Shown: positions 46,458 to 56,277 of the stretch, in pieces
How the letters are laid out: the number at the start of each line of letters is the position of its first letter
How positions within the stretch are numbered: position 1 is the first letter of the stretch
Made by a program: the position numbers and the translations under genes
Assembly: GCA_020350885.1 (NCBI GenBank)
Contig: CP070727.1
Span: 365,492-429,491, forward strand
Direction: 5' to 3'
Source: a bacterium
GTDB taxonomy: Bacteria > Krumholzibacteriota > Krumholzibacteriia > Krumholzibacteriales > Krumholzibacteriaceae
Length of the DNA stretch: 64,000 bases
Notes under the pieces: model-generated
Databases searched by the model: none
What the model was told of the DNA's origin: nothing
What the model saw: only the letters and a program-made list of their open reading frames with translations

Positions 46458-47525
46458 TCACCGTATTACCGAGCGGGCGAAAAGCAGGCTCTCTGCCAGC
46501 TTCTCCTCGTATCGTTCGTCCCCGGGATCGAGGCTGCCGATGCGCACGGAGCCGTATGCGTGAATGAATGTGCCGTCTCCGAGAAAGATAGCCACATGGT
46601 CGATCGGTTCCGGCTTCCCGAAGAAGAGGAGATCGCCGGGGATTGCGTCGTCCAATTTATCCTTAGCTATTAGAACACCTTGCATCGACTGCCTATCCGA
46701 ATCTCTCGGAAGCTCGATCCCCTCCATGCGAAAGACCCGCTGCACGAGTCCCGAGCAGTCGAACCCCTTCGCCGATGTCCCGCCCCAGAGATACTGGATT
46801 CCGATGAAGCGTTTCGCCGTGGCCACGATCCGCTGCCGGTCCGGCTGCCGCGGCACCGGTCCCCCGAGATCCTCCTCCCTGATGTAGCCGTGCCTCCCCC
46901 CCGGCAATAGCACCCGCCTGAATGCACCCACAGATTCTCCTGCCGCAAGTATCGTTCCTGCAACGACATCCGAGACAGGCAGGCTTGATGATTCCGGTCC
47001 GCTCAGTATGTACCCGACATTCGCCCGCACCATCCGATCGGCCCGCCTGCGATAGGCCGTCACATCACCGACCGGCACCTCGGCGAGGTACCAGGAACGG
47101 ATCCAACCGTGATACCCGTCACGGAGACGGACCAGGTGCCAGTCGCCCTGCCGTCTGAGCATCGTCACTTCCTCACCCATAATCGCCTGCGTGAGGAGTT
47201 CGGCGGCATGATCCGGCTCCCGCCTAAGGTCCGCCACACTCGATGTCACCAACAGGACGGTATCACCGGCCGAGCCGAGCAACCGCACCGCCACCGTCAA
47301 TCCCGAGGAGGCGCATAGGTCGAGGAGCTCGGGGCCGCTCCGCCCGATTGTGAATCCCTCCACACCATCGGCAAGCCTGCGGATGACCTCTTCCCTGCTC
47401 AGTTCGAGTCTGAACCTGTCACCCGAGAGGTGGTGGAGCCGGGAATAGCTGTACCGCCAATCGAGGCCCAGCTCGCGCTCCAGTGCGGAGACCCTCTCCG
47501 AGAGAACGTTCAGTGTACCGTCCAT
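46458..47525 (-). CDS. Cytoplasmic NlpC/P60 peptidase with two SH3-like domains (YkfC-like)
   Basis: A 355-residue Cys peptidase. Residues 1-90 are a helical/beta leader without signal peptide, about 92-148 and 160-222 are two bacterial SH3-like domains, and 230-350 is NlpC/P60 with GFDCSGLVQRVF (Cys257), PIDHVAIFLG (His310) and FIHAYG (His322). The order matches Bacillus YkfC, a cytosolic gamma-D-glutamyl-L-diamino acid endopeptidase that trims imported muropeptides. It follows, 39 bp on, a binding protein and two peptide permeases, which fits recycling of wall peptides. The start ATG has GGGAG 9-10 nt before it. Confidence 0.9.
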   Translation of the reverse strand: MDGTLNVLSERVSALERELGLDWRYSYSRLHHLSGDRFRLELSREEVIRRLADGVEGFTIGRSGPELLDLCASSGLTVAVRLLGSAGDTVLLVTSSVADLRREPDHAAELLTQAIMGEEVTMLRRQGDWHLVRLRDGYHGWIRSWYLAEVPVGDVTAYRRRADRMVRANVGYILSGPESSSLPVSDVVAGTILAAGESVGAFRRVLLPGGRHGYIREEDLGGPVPRQPDRQRIVATAKRFIGIQYLWGGTSAKGFDCSGLVQRVFRMEGIELPRDSDRQSMQGVLIAKDKLDDAIPGDLLFFGKPEPIDHVAIFLGDGTFIHAYGSVRIGSLDPGDERYEEKLAESLLFARSVIR

Positions 47526-47564
47526 GATATTGCACTCCCACGCAATACTATATCTATCAACAAG

Positions 47565-48434
47565 TTACAACCTTATTCCCTTTGTATCCACCCGTCCCAC
47601 GTTCAGGTGGGGATCGAGAGCATCCCTGAGCCCGTCACCAACGAGGTTCAGGGAACAGACGGTAACCGTGAGCACAAGCCCGGGGAAAACGGTCAGCCAC
47701 GGAGCCGTTCTCATGAAGGCCACCCCACTCGAGATCATGCGCCCCCAGCTCGGTGTCGGCGGCTGAACGCCGAGGCCGAGAAAGCTCAGGCTCGCCTCGG
47801 CCATGATGGTCATGCCGAGTCCGAGTGTGTAGACGACCATGACCGGTGAGATGCACTGCGGAAGGATATGACGCACAATGATCGTCATGTCCCCCGCACC
47901 GGCCGAGCGGGCCGCCCGAACGAAATCACGCTCCTTGACTGAGAGAACCTGTGAGCGCACGAGCCGTGCCACCGCCGCCCATCCGACGATGCCAAGTGTC
48001 GCAATGAGGGATGTGAGACCGGGGGATACCACCGCCATTACGGCGATCAGGAGTAAGAGTGTTGGAAAAGCGAACGTTATGTCGGCGAGCCGCATGAGCA
48101 CGGCATCCGTCTTCCCGCCGAAGTACCCCGCCGCTATACCCAGAACGAGACCGAGAACAAGGGAGATCGTACGTGCTAAGAACCCTACTCCCAATGAGAT
48201 ACGAGCCCCGTGGAGCACCCTCGCACAAATATCACGACCGAAGGGATCGGTGCCGAACGGGTGCCGGAGTGAGGGGGGGCTGAGCGAGCCTTCGAGATCG
48301 ATTTCTGCCGACCGCCCGGGTGATAGAATATCTGCCAAACCAGCCAGGATACCGACCACCAGAAGGAGTATCAGCCCGCAGATGGCGGAACGGTTCCTTG
48401 TGAACCGCCTGAAGATCGTCCCCCGGCTGCTCAC
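47565..48434 (-). CDS. Peptide ABC permease, DppC/OppC type
   Basis: A 289-residue inner-membrane permease. Marks are RHPFGTDPFGRDICARVLHGARI, the EAA loop RDFVRAARSAGAGDMTIIVRHILPQC and SFLGLGVQPPTPSWGRMI. The GTG start overlaps the upstream permease stop (GTGA). It is the last transporter gene before the NlpC/P60 peptidase and is probably part of a muropeptide or peptide importer. The ATPases are missing from the window. Confidence 0.94.
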   Translation of the reverse strand: MSSRGTIFRRFTRNRSAICGLILLLVVGILAGLADILSPGRSAEIDLEGSLSPPSLRHPFGTDPFGRDICARVLHGARISLGVGFLARTISLVLGLVLGIAAGYFGGKTDAVLMRLADITFAFPTLLLLIAVMAVVSPGLTSLIATLGIVGWAAVARLVRSQVLSVKERDFVRAARSAGAGDMTIIVRHILPQCISPVMVVYTLGLGMTIMAEASLSFLGLGVQPPTPSWGRMISSGVAFMRTAPWLTVFPGLVLTVTVCSLNLVGDGLRDALDPHLNVGRVDTKGIRL

Positions 48435-49369
48435 CTGCCGCCCCCTTTCAGCCGCACCCTCGGATCGATGAGACCATAGCTGATATCGACGAGGAGGTTC
48501 ACGAGTACGAAGACGATCGCCATAAAGAGGACAGCCCCCTGTATGACCGGAAAGTCACGCTTGAGGATGGCCTGGACGATATACCTGCCGAGCCCCGGCC
48601 ACCCGAAGATCGACTCCGTGAGCACCGAACCGCTCAGGTAGCTGCCGAAATCGGTCCCCACGATCGTAACGACCGGTATCAGTGCATTCCTCAGTACATG
48701 CTTGCTCATGACGACTATCTCTCCGAGACCCTTTGCACGGGCCGTTCGGACGTAGTCCTCGGAGACGGAGTCGATAACCCCGGAGCGGGTCACCCGGGCG
48801 ACGGTTGCCAGCGAGGCAAAAGACAGTGTGATCGCGGGAAGGACGAGATACCTGAGTGAGCCGCCTCCATAACCGGATGGTGGTAAAAGAGATAGCTTTA
48901 TCGCAAAGAGGTATATGAGCAGGAGGCCCAACCAGAAGACCGGGATGGAGACTCCGACCAGCGAACCCGCCATGAGGGTTCTGCCGAGCCAGGGGATCCT
49001 TCCCCAGGCGGCGAATGCCCCGATGAGGAGGCCTCCCACGACGGCGAACGCCATGGCGCTGAAGGCCAGGATCAGGGTGCGCGGGAACCGTTCCCTGATC
49101 GATTCAATCACCGGCCGCCTGGTCATGAAGGAACGGCCGAGATCGAATCGGGCCACCCTGCCGAGGTACTCCACGTATTGCACCAGGAGCGGTCTGTCCA
49201 GGCCCAGTTCCCTTCTCATCTCCTCCAGTGTCTTCTCGTCGTAGCGCTCGCCGGCGAGCGTGAGAACCGGATCCCCCGGCACGATGTACATGAGCACAAA
49301 GGTGACGGTGAGCACTCCCCACACCACAGGGATCAGAAGAAGTAACCGTCTGAGAACGAACCGAATCAA
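48431..49369 (-). CDS. Peptide ABC permease, DppB/OppB type
   Basis: A 312-residue permease with six membrane segments. Marks are MYIVPGDPV, GLDRPLLVQYVEYLG, GRSFMTRRPVIESI, the EAA loop YVRTARAKGLGEIVVMSKHVLRNA, and TESIFGWPGLGRYI. The start is a TTG at 49369 after a GGGGGAAGGA stretch. It follows the binding-protein gene by 9 bp and overlaps the next permease by 4 bp, so these genes are tightly coupled. Confidence 0.94.
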   Translation of the reverse strand: MIRFVLRRLLLLIPVVWGVLTVTFVLMYIVPGDPVLTLAGERYDEKTLEEMRRELGLDRPLLVQYVEYLGRVARFDLGRSFMTRRPVIESIRERFPRTLILAFSAMAFAVVGGLLIGAFAAWGRIPWLGRTLMAGSLVGVSIPVFWLGLLLIYLFAIKLSLLPPSGYGGGSLRYLVLPAITLSFASLATVARVTRSGVIDSVSEDYVRTARAKGLGEIVVMSKHVLRNALIPVVTIVGTDFGSYLSGSVLTESIFGWPGLGRYIVQAILKRDFPVIQGAVLFMAIVFVLVNLLVDISYGLIDPRVRLKGGGR

Positions 49370-49378
49370 TCCTTCCCC

Positions 49379-50926
49379 CTATAATTTCACCTCAAGGAAC
49401 CGCTGGCCGGTGAAAACCGCTGGAATCCGGTATCCCCGCACCCTGGGCGAGATCACCTCGTACCGGAGGGGAAACCACAGGAAGATCCATGGTGCATCGC
49501 TGTAGACGAGTTCCTCTGCCCGCCGGTACAGCTCCCACCTGCGGTTCTCCTCGGGGCATCGGGCCGCCTCCTCGATCAGTGAGTCGACGGCAGCGTTCGT
49601 GTAGGCGGAACGGTTCCCCCCGCCGCCTACGTTCTCGGAGTGGAAGAGGGGTGCGATGAAGTTTTCCGCGTCCGGGTAATCGGCGAACCAATCCAGGTAG
49701 AAGGCGTCCGGAGTCCCCCTGTTTATGGCCTGCTTGAAGGCGCTCCATTCCCGGGTTACGAGCTTCACCGTGATACCCACCTGCGCCAGGTACCCTTGTA
49801 CACTTTCGAGAATGCGGCCGCTTTCGGGATTATCACGCTGCCAGATCTCCATGGCAAATCCCTCGGGAAATCCCGCCTCGGTCAACAGGCGCCTGGCCTC
49901 ATGTGGATCGTACGCGTAGAGCCCTTCGGGCTCCGGCTCCTTCCGGAGGGAGGGGGGGATCACACCGTGCGCCCGATGCCCGGCGCCGAAGAGGAGGTGC
50001 ACGATGATCGATTCGATATCTATAGCCATGTTGAGCGCCCGTCGGACGGTTCGATTGTCGAAGGGGGATTTACGATTGTTCAACCCGATATAGACGATGC
50101 GAAGCTCCTCCTGCTGCCGCAACGAGACGCCGGCGGAACGCCACCTGGTAAGTTCCGCCCTCGGAACCTCGAGGATATCGAGATTGCCGACCTCGAACTC
50201 TGCGATCCTCGTCATCGATTCCGGAATGATACGGAAGGAGATACCCGTGATTGCGGGTGCACGTCCCTGGTAGAACGGATTCCGTCTGAGGGAGAGCTTG
50301 TCGCCTTCCAGCCAACTCTCGAGACACCAGGGACCACTCCCGCACGGGGACCGCCCATACATTTCCCCCAACCGCTCCACTTCCTCGACACAGACGATTC
50401 CTGCGGCCGGCATCGAGAGCATGCTTAGAAAGTGGGCGGTCGGCTGCGCCAGTTGTATGACTACCGTGGTATCGTCCGGAGCCGTGAGTGCACCGTCCAT
50501 GGACCTGCCACTGTGGTGGAAATCTGCTGCGCCGCGGATAGCGCCGAGTACCCACCATCGGGGTGACACGGTCGAAGGTGCGAGCAGACGCGTGAACGAT
50601 ATCACGACATCCGACGCCTTCACGGACCGCCCGTTCGAGAAACGGGCGGGAACGAGATTGAATGTGTAGACGGTGCCATCGGCTGACACCTCCCGTCTCC
50701 CGGCAAGACCCGGGACGATCCTGCCCTCTTCATCGAAACGTACGAGATTGTCGTGGATCAGTGAGGAAAGAAGGCCGGAGGAGTAATCGACCGCAAAGGC
50801 GGGATCGAGGGTCGAGGGCTCGGTCTGAAGCGCGAGCCTGAGCTGCTGCGGCTCTTCCTCGTGGGAACATGAGACCAGCAACAACATCAAAATCGTTACT
50901 ATAACGCCGTTGTGCTGCAACCTCAT
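49379..50926 (-). CDS. Extracellular solute-binding lipoprotein, family 5 (peptide type)
   Basis: A 515-residue lipoprotein (MRLQHNGVIVTILMLLLVSC, lipobox L-V-S-C). Family 5 marks are TEPSTLDPAFAVDYSSG, CGSGPWCLESW, RRALNMAIDIESII, and AYDPHEARRLLTEAGFPEG. It starts only 6 bp after the GWxTD gene, so both are probably on one mRNA. The downstream permeases and YkfC-like peptidase suggest cell-wall peptides as cargo. This is an inference from context. Confidence 0.93.
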   Translation of the reverse strand: MRLQHNGVIVTILMLLLVSCSHEEEPQQLRLALQTEPSTLDPAFAVDYSSGLLSSLIHDNLVRFDEEGRIVPGLAGRREVSADGTVYTFNLVPARFSNGRSVKASDVVISFTRLLAPSTVSPRWWVLGAIRGAADFHHSGRSMDGALTAPDDTTVVIQLAQPTAHFLSMLSMPAAGIVCVEEVERLGEMYGRSPCGSGPWCLESWLEGDKLSLRRNPFYQGRAPAITGISFRIIPESMTRIAEFEVGNLDILEVPRAELTRWRSAGVSLRQQEELRIVYIGLNNRKSPFDNRTVRRALNMAIDIESIIVHLLFGAGHRAHGVIPPSLRKEPEPEGLYAYDPHEARRLLTEAGFPEGFAMEIWQRDNPESGRILESVQGYLAQVGITVKLVTREWSAFKQAINRGTPDAFYLDWFADYPDAENFIAPLFHSENVGGGGNRSAYTNAAVDSLIEEAARCPEENRRWELYRRAEELVYSDAPWIFLWFPLRYEVISPRVRGYRIPAVFTGQRFLEVKL

Positions 50927-50932
50927 ACGCGA

Positions 50933-52249
50933 CTAGATCTGCCGTGTTGCAACGAGGTGGAAATCCCCCGTTCCCAGTGTATCCTCGAAGATGAAGAGGA
51001 CCCCCCTCGAGTAATAGAACCAGAACAGGTAATTGGTCCCCAGGTTTCTACCTTCCCGCTCCTCGATCTTGTCAGGCCGCCCGTATTTGATATAGATCCT
51101 GCCGACATCCGTCTCCCATCCCGGGCGGCGTTTCGAGAAGTGTCTCAGTACATAATTCACACGCCGGAGGAATTCCTCGAGATCCTCGTTCGCTACCGTC
51201 CGGGGCGTGGAATCCTGTTTCTTCCAGAAGCGCCGCCAGGCGATATACCGCTCATCGGGCTGCGCCGACCTGAGCTCTGCGAGATCATCGTCATCGGCGA
51301 TGATCGATAGGAGGACGAGGGTATCGTTGAAATGCCTTCCGAGCGAGCTGCGGTTCAGAAGTATCGTGAACCGCCCCACCGTAGTGGTTTTCTTCCGTTC
51401 CTCCGGGGACTCGACTGCCATGTTGACGCGGTAGTCGCCGATCGGGAATTCATCGATGTTGAATTCAAGACACAACCGGACGTATCCCGCCTTTGTTGGT
51501 TTTACGTAGCTTCGATTGTAGAGCAGCATATCTTTGCGGGGATCGGTTATCTGGGTCGAAACCGTCAAGCGCTCCGGTTGGGCGTGTCCGGGAGGACCGA
51601 TTAAATTAACGACAAGCCTCGGCCAGGAACGGAAATCCGCATAGACGGCGCCGGGATTTTCGCTGAAGGCCTGACTATCCCGGGGAGGACATGCTGAGAG
51701 AACGATCACGCCGGCCTGCGGTTTCTCGGCTTGTGGAGCATCTCCCGATATGAGAAAGAACGGCTCGGACAGGCCGATCCCCTCTTCCTCGTATCCCAGT
51801 ACCCTGATCTTCTTACGCCGCGTATACTCCAACGACGTGTCCAACACCTCGAGGGTCACCAGAACGGTATAATCACCGGACTCCACCGGAAAGGAGCGCT
51901 TGGACTTCGACAGCGAAGAGGTTTTCTTTGTCTCGCCGTAATCGAGTGCGGCGACCGTCTCCTCCCAGGCATCCCCCCGTACATGCCTGTCCTTCGTGTC
52001 ACGGACATCGACAAGAACACGGTACCGCGCCTCGTATCGCTCACCCTTTTTGAGAAAGACGAGCCGCCGGTATGGAACAGCGGTGCTCACGACGAGCAGC
52101 ACGGTTCCATCCTCGTCGAACATCTGGCTCACGGAGACATCGAAACCGGCCCCCTGTGGCGGCTGGTCCATGGAAAGATCCGACTGGGCGGAAAGCGTCG
52201 CCGGTAGCAGCAGCAACAAGAGGGTCAGCTTGATTCGAAAAAGGAACAT
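50933..52249 (-). CDS. Exported GWxTD-domain protein (copy 2)
   Basis: A 438-residue exported protein of unknown function. A signal peptide (MFLFRIKLTLLLLLLPATLSAQ) is followed by a beta-rich region with several sandwich-like segments (about 30-300) and the C-terminal GWxTD domain: GWETD at 377-381, then GRIYIKYGRPDKIEERE, with a C-terminal F-H-L-V end. GWxTD proteins are characteristic of FCB-related bacteria. The ATG at 52249 has AAGGGG upstream; the longest frame adds 27 residues without similarity. It lies between the second Mac-type permease (110 bp) and the peptide-binding lipoprotein (6 bp). Confidence 0.92.
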   Translation of the reverse strand: MFLFRIKLTLLLLLLPATLSAQSDLSMDQPPQGAGFDVSVSQMFDEDGTVLLVVSTAVPYRRLVFLKKGERYEARYRVLVDVRDTKDRHVRGDAWEETVAALDYGETKKTSSLSKSKRSFPVESGDYTVLVTLEVLDTSLEYTRRKKIRVLGYEEEGIGLSEPFFLISGDAPQAEKPQAGVIVLSACPPRDSQAFSENPGAVYADFRSWPRLVVNLIGPPGHAQPERLTVSTQITDPRKDMLLYNRSYVKPTKAGYVRLCLEFNIDEFPIGDYRVNMAVESPEERKKTTTVGRFTILLNRSSLGRHFNDTLVLLSIIADDDDLAELRSAQPDERYIAWRRFWKKQDSTPRTVANEDLEEFLRRVNYVLRHFSKRRPGWETDVGRIYIKYGRPDKIEEREGRNLGTNYLFWFYYSRGVLFIFEDTLGTGDFHLVATRQI

Positions 52250-52359
52250 CGCCCCTTCCCGGATTGCATATAGAACAGCCGATCCAACCGGTACATGTCG
52301 AAGTATAGGTGCCCCGCCGCACTGAGGCAACAGTTAAGAGTACGGTATGCGAGCGATGT

Positions 52360-53664
52360 CTATTCGTACCTGAGTGCGGTGATCGGATTCATCTTTGCCG
52401 CCCTGTTGGCCGGGTACAGTCCGAAGATGATCCCTACAGAGGCCGAGAAGACGAAGGCGACAAGAACCCAAATGAAGGGAACCGAATACGGGAAACGGAT
52501 CAGGTTGGCGATGCCGCGGGCAGCCAGGAGCCCCAGAATGATCCCTATCACGCCGCCGATACCGGTAAGGGTGGAGGCTTCGATCAAAAACTGCTGGAGG
52601 ATATCCTTTCGTTTCGCTCCCATGGCCATGCGGATACCGACCTCCCGCGTGCGTTCCGACACGGAGACAAGCATGATATTCATCACGCCGATACCGCCGA
52701 CCATGAGGCCGATCGACGAGATTACGACGAGTACAAGGCCGATATATCTGGTGATATTCGAGAGCAGCTCCCGGAATGTCTCGGATGTCGTGACGTAGAA
52801 ATCGTTTTCCTCACCGGGACCCACCTTTCTCCTCGTCCTGAGAAGTGCCGTCACCTCCTCGACCCCCTCCTCGAGGGTGTTTTCGGGCTTGACGGTCGCC
52901 ACGATGGAGTAATCATCCCACCTGCCCGAGAGATCCTTCATATATGTGGTGTAGGGAACCACGGCGAAGTTATCACCTATGCTTCCAAATATGTGTTTCC
53001 GTGATTCCATGGTGCCGACAACCTCATACTCGTGATTCTCGATCTTGATCCATTTACCGATCGGATCCTGATTGGGGAAGAGGTCCTTGGCCGGTCCGTA
53101 CCCGAGTACTATGACGCGCCGGTTGTGCGTCTCTTCGAACTCTGTAAAAACCCGCCCCTCATCCATATGAAGGCTGTACATGAAAGCAAAGTTGGTAGAA
53201 GCACCGATGACCTGCATCAGATTGGTGCGTTCCCCCTGGTATCTGAGTACGCGCATCCCCTCGCCGGGTTCGACCTGATAGTCAACCCGTTCGACGCTAA
53301 TACAATACCGTGCTATCGCCTTCGCATCCTGCTCCGTGAGTTTCTTCCTGCGGAAGATGTCCCTTCTGTCCTGCTCACCGCCCATCGGATCGTAACGGGA
53401 GACATAGAAATACGGTCTGTTCGCCGATATGATATCCTCCTGCACCCGTTTCCCGAGTCCGGACATAACTGTTACCATGCCGAGCACGGTCATAACGCCG
53501 ATGGCGACGCCGACAATGAGAAGGCTGGAGCGCATCTTGTGTGTCTTGATGACACCGGCCGCCTGTTTGAAGTTCTCGAGCCATACCTCGGTACCGTAAC
53601 GGGGAAGAGCTTCCCCGCTGCTCGTTCCGTTCTTTCGGGATGTGCCGCCGGTGCTTTTGGCCAT
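52360..53664 (-). CDS. MacB/FtsX-type ABC permease (second of two)
   Basis: A 434-residue membrane permease lacking an ATPase domain. One N-terminal helix (about 46-68), a periplasmic MacB-PCD domain and three C-terminal helices with the FtsX pattern RTREVGIRMAMGAKRKDILQQFLIEA and GLYPANRAAKMNPITALRYE at the end. The protein starts with a 20-residue Ser/Gly/Lys-rich extension. MacB homologues move substrates from the periplasm through TolC by mechanotransmission. It follows the first permease by 7 bp; AGGTGA precedes its ATG. Confidence 0.94.
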   Translation of the reverse strand: MAKSTGGTSRKNGTSSGEALPRYGTEVWLENFKQAAGVIKTHKMRSSLLIVGVAIGVMTVLGMVTVMSGLGKRVQEDIISANRPYFYVSRYDPMGGEQDRRDIFRRKKLTEQDAKAIARYCISVERVDYQVEPGEGMRVLRYQGERTNLMQVIGASTNFAFMYSLHMDEGRVFTEFEETHNRRVIVLGYGPAKDLFPNQDPIGKWIKIENHEYEVVGTMESRKHIFGSIGDNFAVVPYTTYMKDLSGRWDDYSIVATVKPENTLEEGVEEVTALLRTRRKVGPGEENDFYVTTSETFRELLSNITRYIGLVLVVISSIGLMVGGIGVMNIMLVSVSERTREVGIRMAMGAKRKDILQQFLIEASTLTGIGGVIGIILGLLAARGIANLIRFPYSVPFIWVLVAFVFSASVGIIFGLYPANRAAKMNPITALRYE

Positions 53665-53671
53665 CGTTCAC

Positions 53672-54901
53672 CTACTCGTGATGGAGTGCTACGACCGGGT
53701 CCAGCCGTGCCGCCCGGTTGGCGGGGTATGTACCAAATATGAGACCTATCAGGAAGGTTACGATCAGACCGGCTATAATCGCCCACAGGGGAATGAGATA
53801 GGGAAGCGGAGAGACCAGTGAAATGATCGCTGCGATCGTAAAGCCGAGGAGAATCCCGATACCGCCCCCGATAAGGGACAACGTGATCGATTCGACGATA
53901 AACTGCCACACGATATTGCTCTTTCGGGCACCGAGTGCCTTGCGCAGGCCGATCTCCCTGGTCCGTTCGGTGACCGAGACGAGCATTACATTCATAAGCA
54001 CGATCCCACCGACAACGAGAGCGATCGAGGCGATGAAGATGAGCGCATTGAAGATCGAGTTCGAGATCCTCTCCCACAATGAGATCAACTGCTGCGATGT
54101 CGATATACTGAAGTCGTTCTCCTCCAGGGGACGGAGCCTGTGCCGAATCCGCATCGCCATGGTTGCCTCATCGATGGCCTGCTGGAGGAGCCTGATATCC
54201 GCCGCCTTCACCTTGATATCGAGCGAGGTCCTGGCCCCGTACATCTTCAGAAAGGTGCTGATGGGGATGTATGCGAACCGGTTTCTCGACTCTCCGAACA
54301 CCGTCCCCTGATCCTGCACGACGCCGATAACGGTGAAATGTTTCCTGCCGATCTTGATCTTCTTCCCGATCGGATCGTTGCCAGAGAAGAGCTTTTGATA
54401 GAGATCCCACCCGATAACGGTTACCGTACTGCTCCGCTGCACTTCGAGACGAGAGATCTGCCGTCCCAGGTGGAGGGGGGCATTCTCTATCATCGGATAT
54501 TCTTCCGAGCGTCCCGAAATCCGGATGCCTTCGGCCCAATTCTCACCATGTGAGAGCCTGTCCCTTCGGTTCGCGGCCGCCCCGACGTCGGAAGCGGACG
54601 GGATCTTGTCCTTCAGGTATGCAACATCCTTGAGCCGTATCACCTTGTTGCGGGCCAGTGCCTTGAGGAAGGTGTCCAGATCGGTGATCGCCTCGAAGAC
54701 ATTGATCCTGGAGATGGTGAAGACGTTGCTCCCCTCCTGTGCCACCTCTTCACGCACGTAATCGTCGATGCCTCCAATGAGCGAGACGACGGCGATAACC
54801 GACATCGTGCCCACTATATTGCCAAGAAGGGTGAGGAAGGTCCGTAACTTATTCTCTTTTAACGCTGTTAAAGCGATCCGTATGCCCTGAAAGAGTAACA
54901 T
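53672..54901 (-). CDS. MacB/FtsX-type ABC permease (first of two)
   Basis: A 409-residue permease, paralogue of the next gene. N-terminal helix about 20-42, periplasmic domain about 50-280, and three helices in the last 130 residues with RTREIGLRKALGARKSNIVWQFIVES and GTYPANRAARLDPVVALHHE. Unlike E. coli MacB it has no fused ATPase; a separate ATPase gene is two genes upstream. The two permeases could form a heterodimer around one ATPase pair. Confidence 0.94.
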   Translation of the reverse strand: MLLFQGIRIALTALKENKLRTFLTLLGNIVGTMSVIAVVSLIGGIDDYVREEVAQEGSNVFTISRINVFEAITDLDTFLKALARNKVIRLKDVAYLKDKIPSASDVGAAANRRDRLSHGENWAEGIRISGRSEEYPMIENAPLHLGRQISRLEVQRSSTVTVIGWDLYQKLFSGNDPIGKKIKIGRKHFTVIGVVQDQGTVFGESRNRFAYIPISTFLKMYGARTSLDIKVKAADIRLLQQAIDEATMAMRIRHRLRPLEENDFSISTSQQLISLWERISNSIFNALIFIASIALVVGGIVLMNVMLVSVTERTREIGLRKALGARKSNIVWQFIVESITLSLIGGGIGILLGFTIAAIISLVSPLPYLIPLWAIIAGLIVTFLIGLIFGTYPANRAARLDPVVALHHE

Positions 54902-54960
54902 ATCGATATATCGGATGGGCGGGTGCGGCCTGCCCCCGATGGGCGGGAGGCAAGGTGCGC

Positions 54961-56190
54961 CTACTTCTTGGCGGTCCGCTTGGCGGCCTTGACCTTCTGT
55001 CCGTCCCGGAGGTTCCTGATCGCCCTGAAGTTCCCGCTCACTACCGCCTCCCCCTCCTCGAGGCCCGAGAGGACTTCGAAGTGCTGCTGGCTCGAAATAC
55101 CGACGGTAACGGGCCTGAAACTGGCCCGTCCACCCTCGACTACGAATACACCTTCTATCTCTTCGTCTCCCTCGTCCGTCCCCGTCGAATCCGTAGATTT
55201 GAATCCCTTCAGATCCTTTTTCCGCCGAACCGTCAGGCTCTGTATCGGAATGCTCAGAGCGCTGTCACGTTCGGCTACAGTGATTTCGGCATCGGCCGAC
55301 AGCCCGGGCCTTACGTTCAGAACCGTATCCTGTATCGTGATCACGACCTCGAAATCGACCCCCTGCTGACCCGTGACCGACGATGAAAGGATGGGGCTGT
55401 TGCCTATCTCGGTGACCAGACCGGTATAGGAGGTGTCGGGAAAAGCATCGAGCGTCACCTTCACCATCTGCCCGAGCTCGATATCGACGACCTCTGTCTC
55501 ATCGACCTCGACCTCGCATTCGATCGTCGAGAGGTCGGCGATCGTCATGAGAACCGTCCCCGGATTATTGAGCGTCCCCATGATGGCCACCTCCCCCTCC
55601 TCTACGTTCATGCGGGTAACGACTCCGTCCATCCCGGCGGAGATCGTTACCTCCTTCAGGTTGTGCTTGGCACTCTCCAGCAAGGCCTCCTGCTGGGCGA
55701 TCTGGTGACGTGCGGCCTCGTGCTGGGCAACGGCAACTTCGTAGGCCGTCTGAGCAGCATCCACCTCCTGATCGGTGAGGTATCCCTGTGTAAAAAGCTG
55801 GTGTGTACGCTGGAGATCATTCTTGGCCTTCTGCACCTGCACATACGTCTGCCGTTCGTTAGCCTTGGCGGAGGCGAGTCCGGCCTCTAGGCGGGCCACG
55901 GCCGATTTGAGCTCGATCGGATCGATCTGGATGAGGAATTGCCCCATCTTTACAAAATCACCCTCCTTGACGGCCACTCGGGTTACCTTGCCGATGCTGC
56001 TTGCACTGATATCCACCTGCCGCTTTGGACGGATGCTTCCCGATGCGGATATGATCATGGAAAGATCGCTCCGGGTCACCTTCTCGAGCTGTACAGCGAG
56101 AGCCCGTTCCTGCCGCGCCCGCATGTTGATAAGCACCAGCAGTACGATGACTACGGCGATCACAATCAATAGGATATGTTTTTTCTTCAT
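54961..56190 (-). CDS. MacA-like periplasmic adaptor (HlyD/MFP family)
   Basis: A 409-residue membrane fusion protein connecting the inner-membrane ABC exporter to TolC. It has an N-terminal anchor (about 5-22, ILLIVIAVVIVLLVLI), the first half of the lipoyl domain (RPKRQVDISASSIGKVTRVAVKEGDFVKMGQFLIQID), an alpha-hairpin of about 85 residues, the return lipoyl strand, and beta-barrel/MP domains. The tail is Lys-rich. GGGGAG precedes the ATG. It lies between the ATPase (87 bp) and the first permease (59 bp). Confidence 0.94.
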   Translation of the reverse strand: MKKKHILLIVIAVVIVLLVLINMRARQERALAVQLEKVTRSDLSMIISASGSIRPKRQVDISASSIGKVTRVAVKEGDFVKMGQFLIQIDPIELKSAVARLEAGLASAKANERQTYVQVQKAKNDLQRTHQLFTQGYLTDQEVDAAQTAYEVAVAQHEAARHQIAQQEALLESAKHNLKEVTISAGMDGVVTRMNVEEGEVAIMGTLNNPGTVLMTIADLSTIECEVEVDETEVVDIELGQMVKVTLDAFPDTSYTGLVTEIGNSPILSSSVTGQQGVDFEVVITIQDTVLNVRPGLSADAEITVAERDSALSIPIQSLTVRRKKDLKGFKSTDSTGTDEGDEEIEGVFVVEGGRASFRPVTVGISSQQHFEVLSGLEEGEAVVSGNFRAIRNLRDGQKVKAAKRTAKK

Positions 56191-56277
56191 GTTCTCCCCT
56201 GACCTCCGATTGATCCTGTATATCTGATAGGGTATGACCGGACCAGCGAACCGTTCGTCTCCACGAACGAGAGCGGA

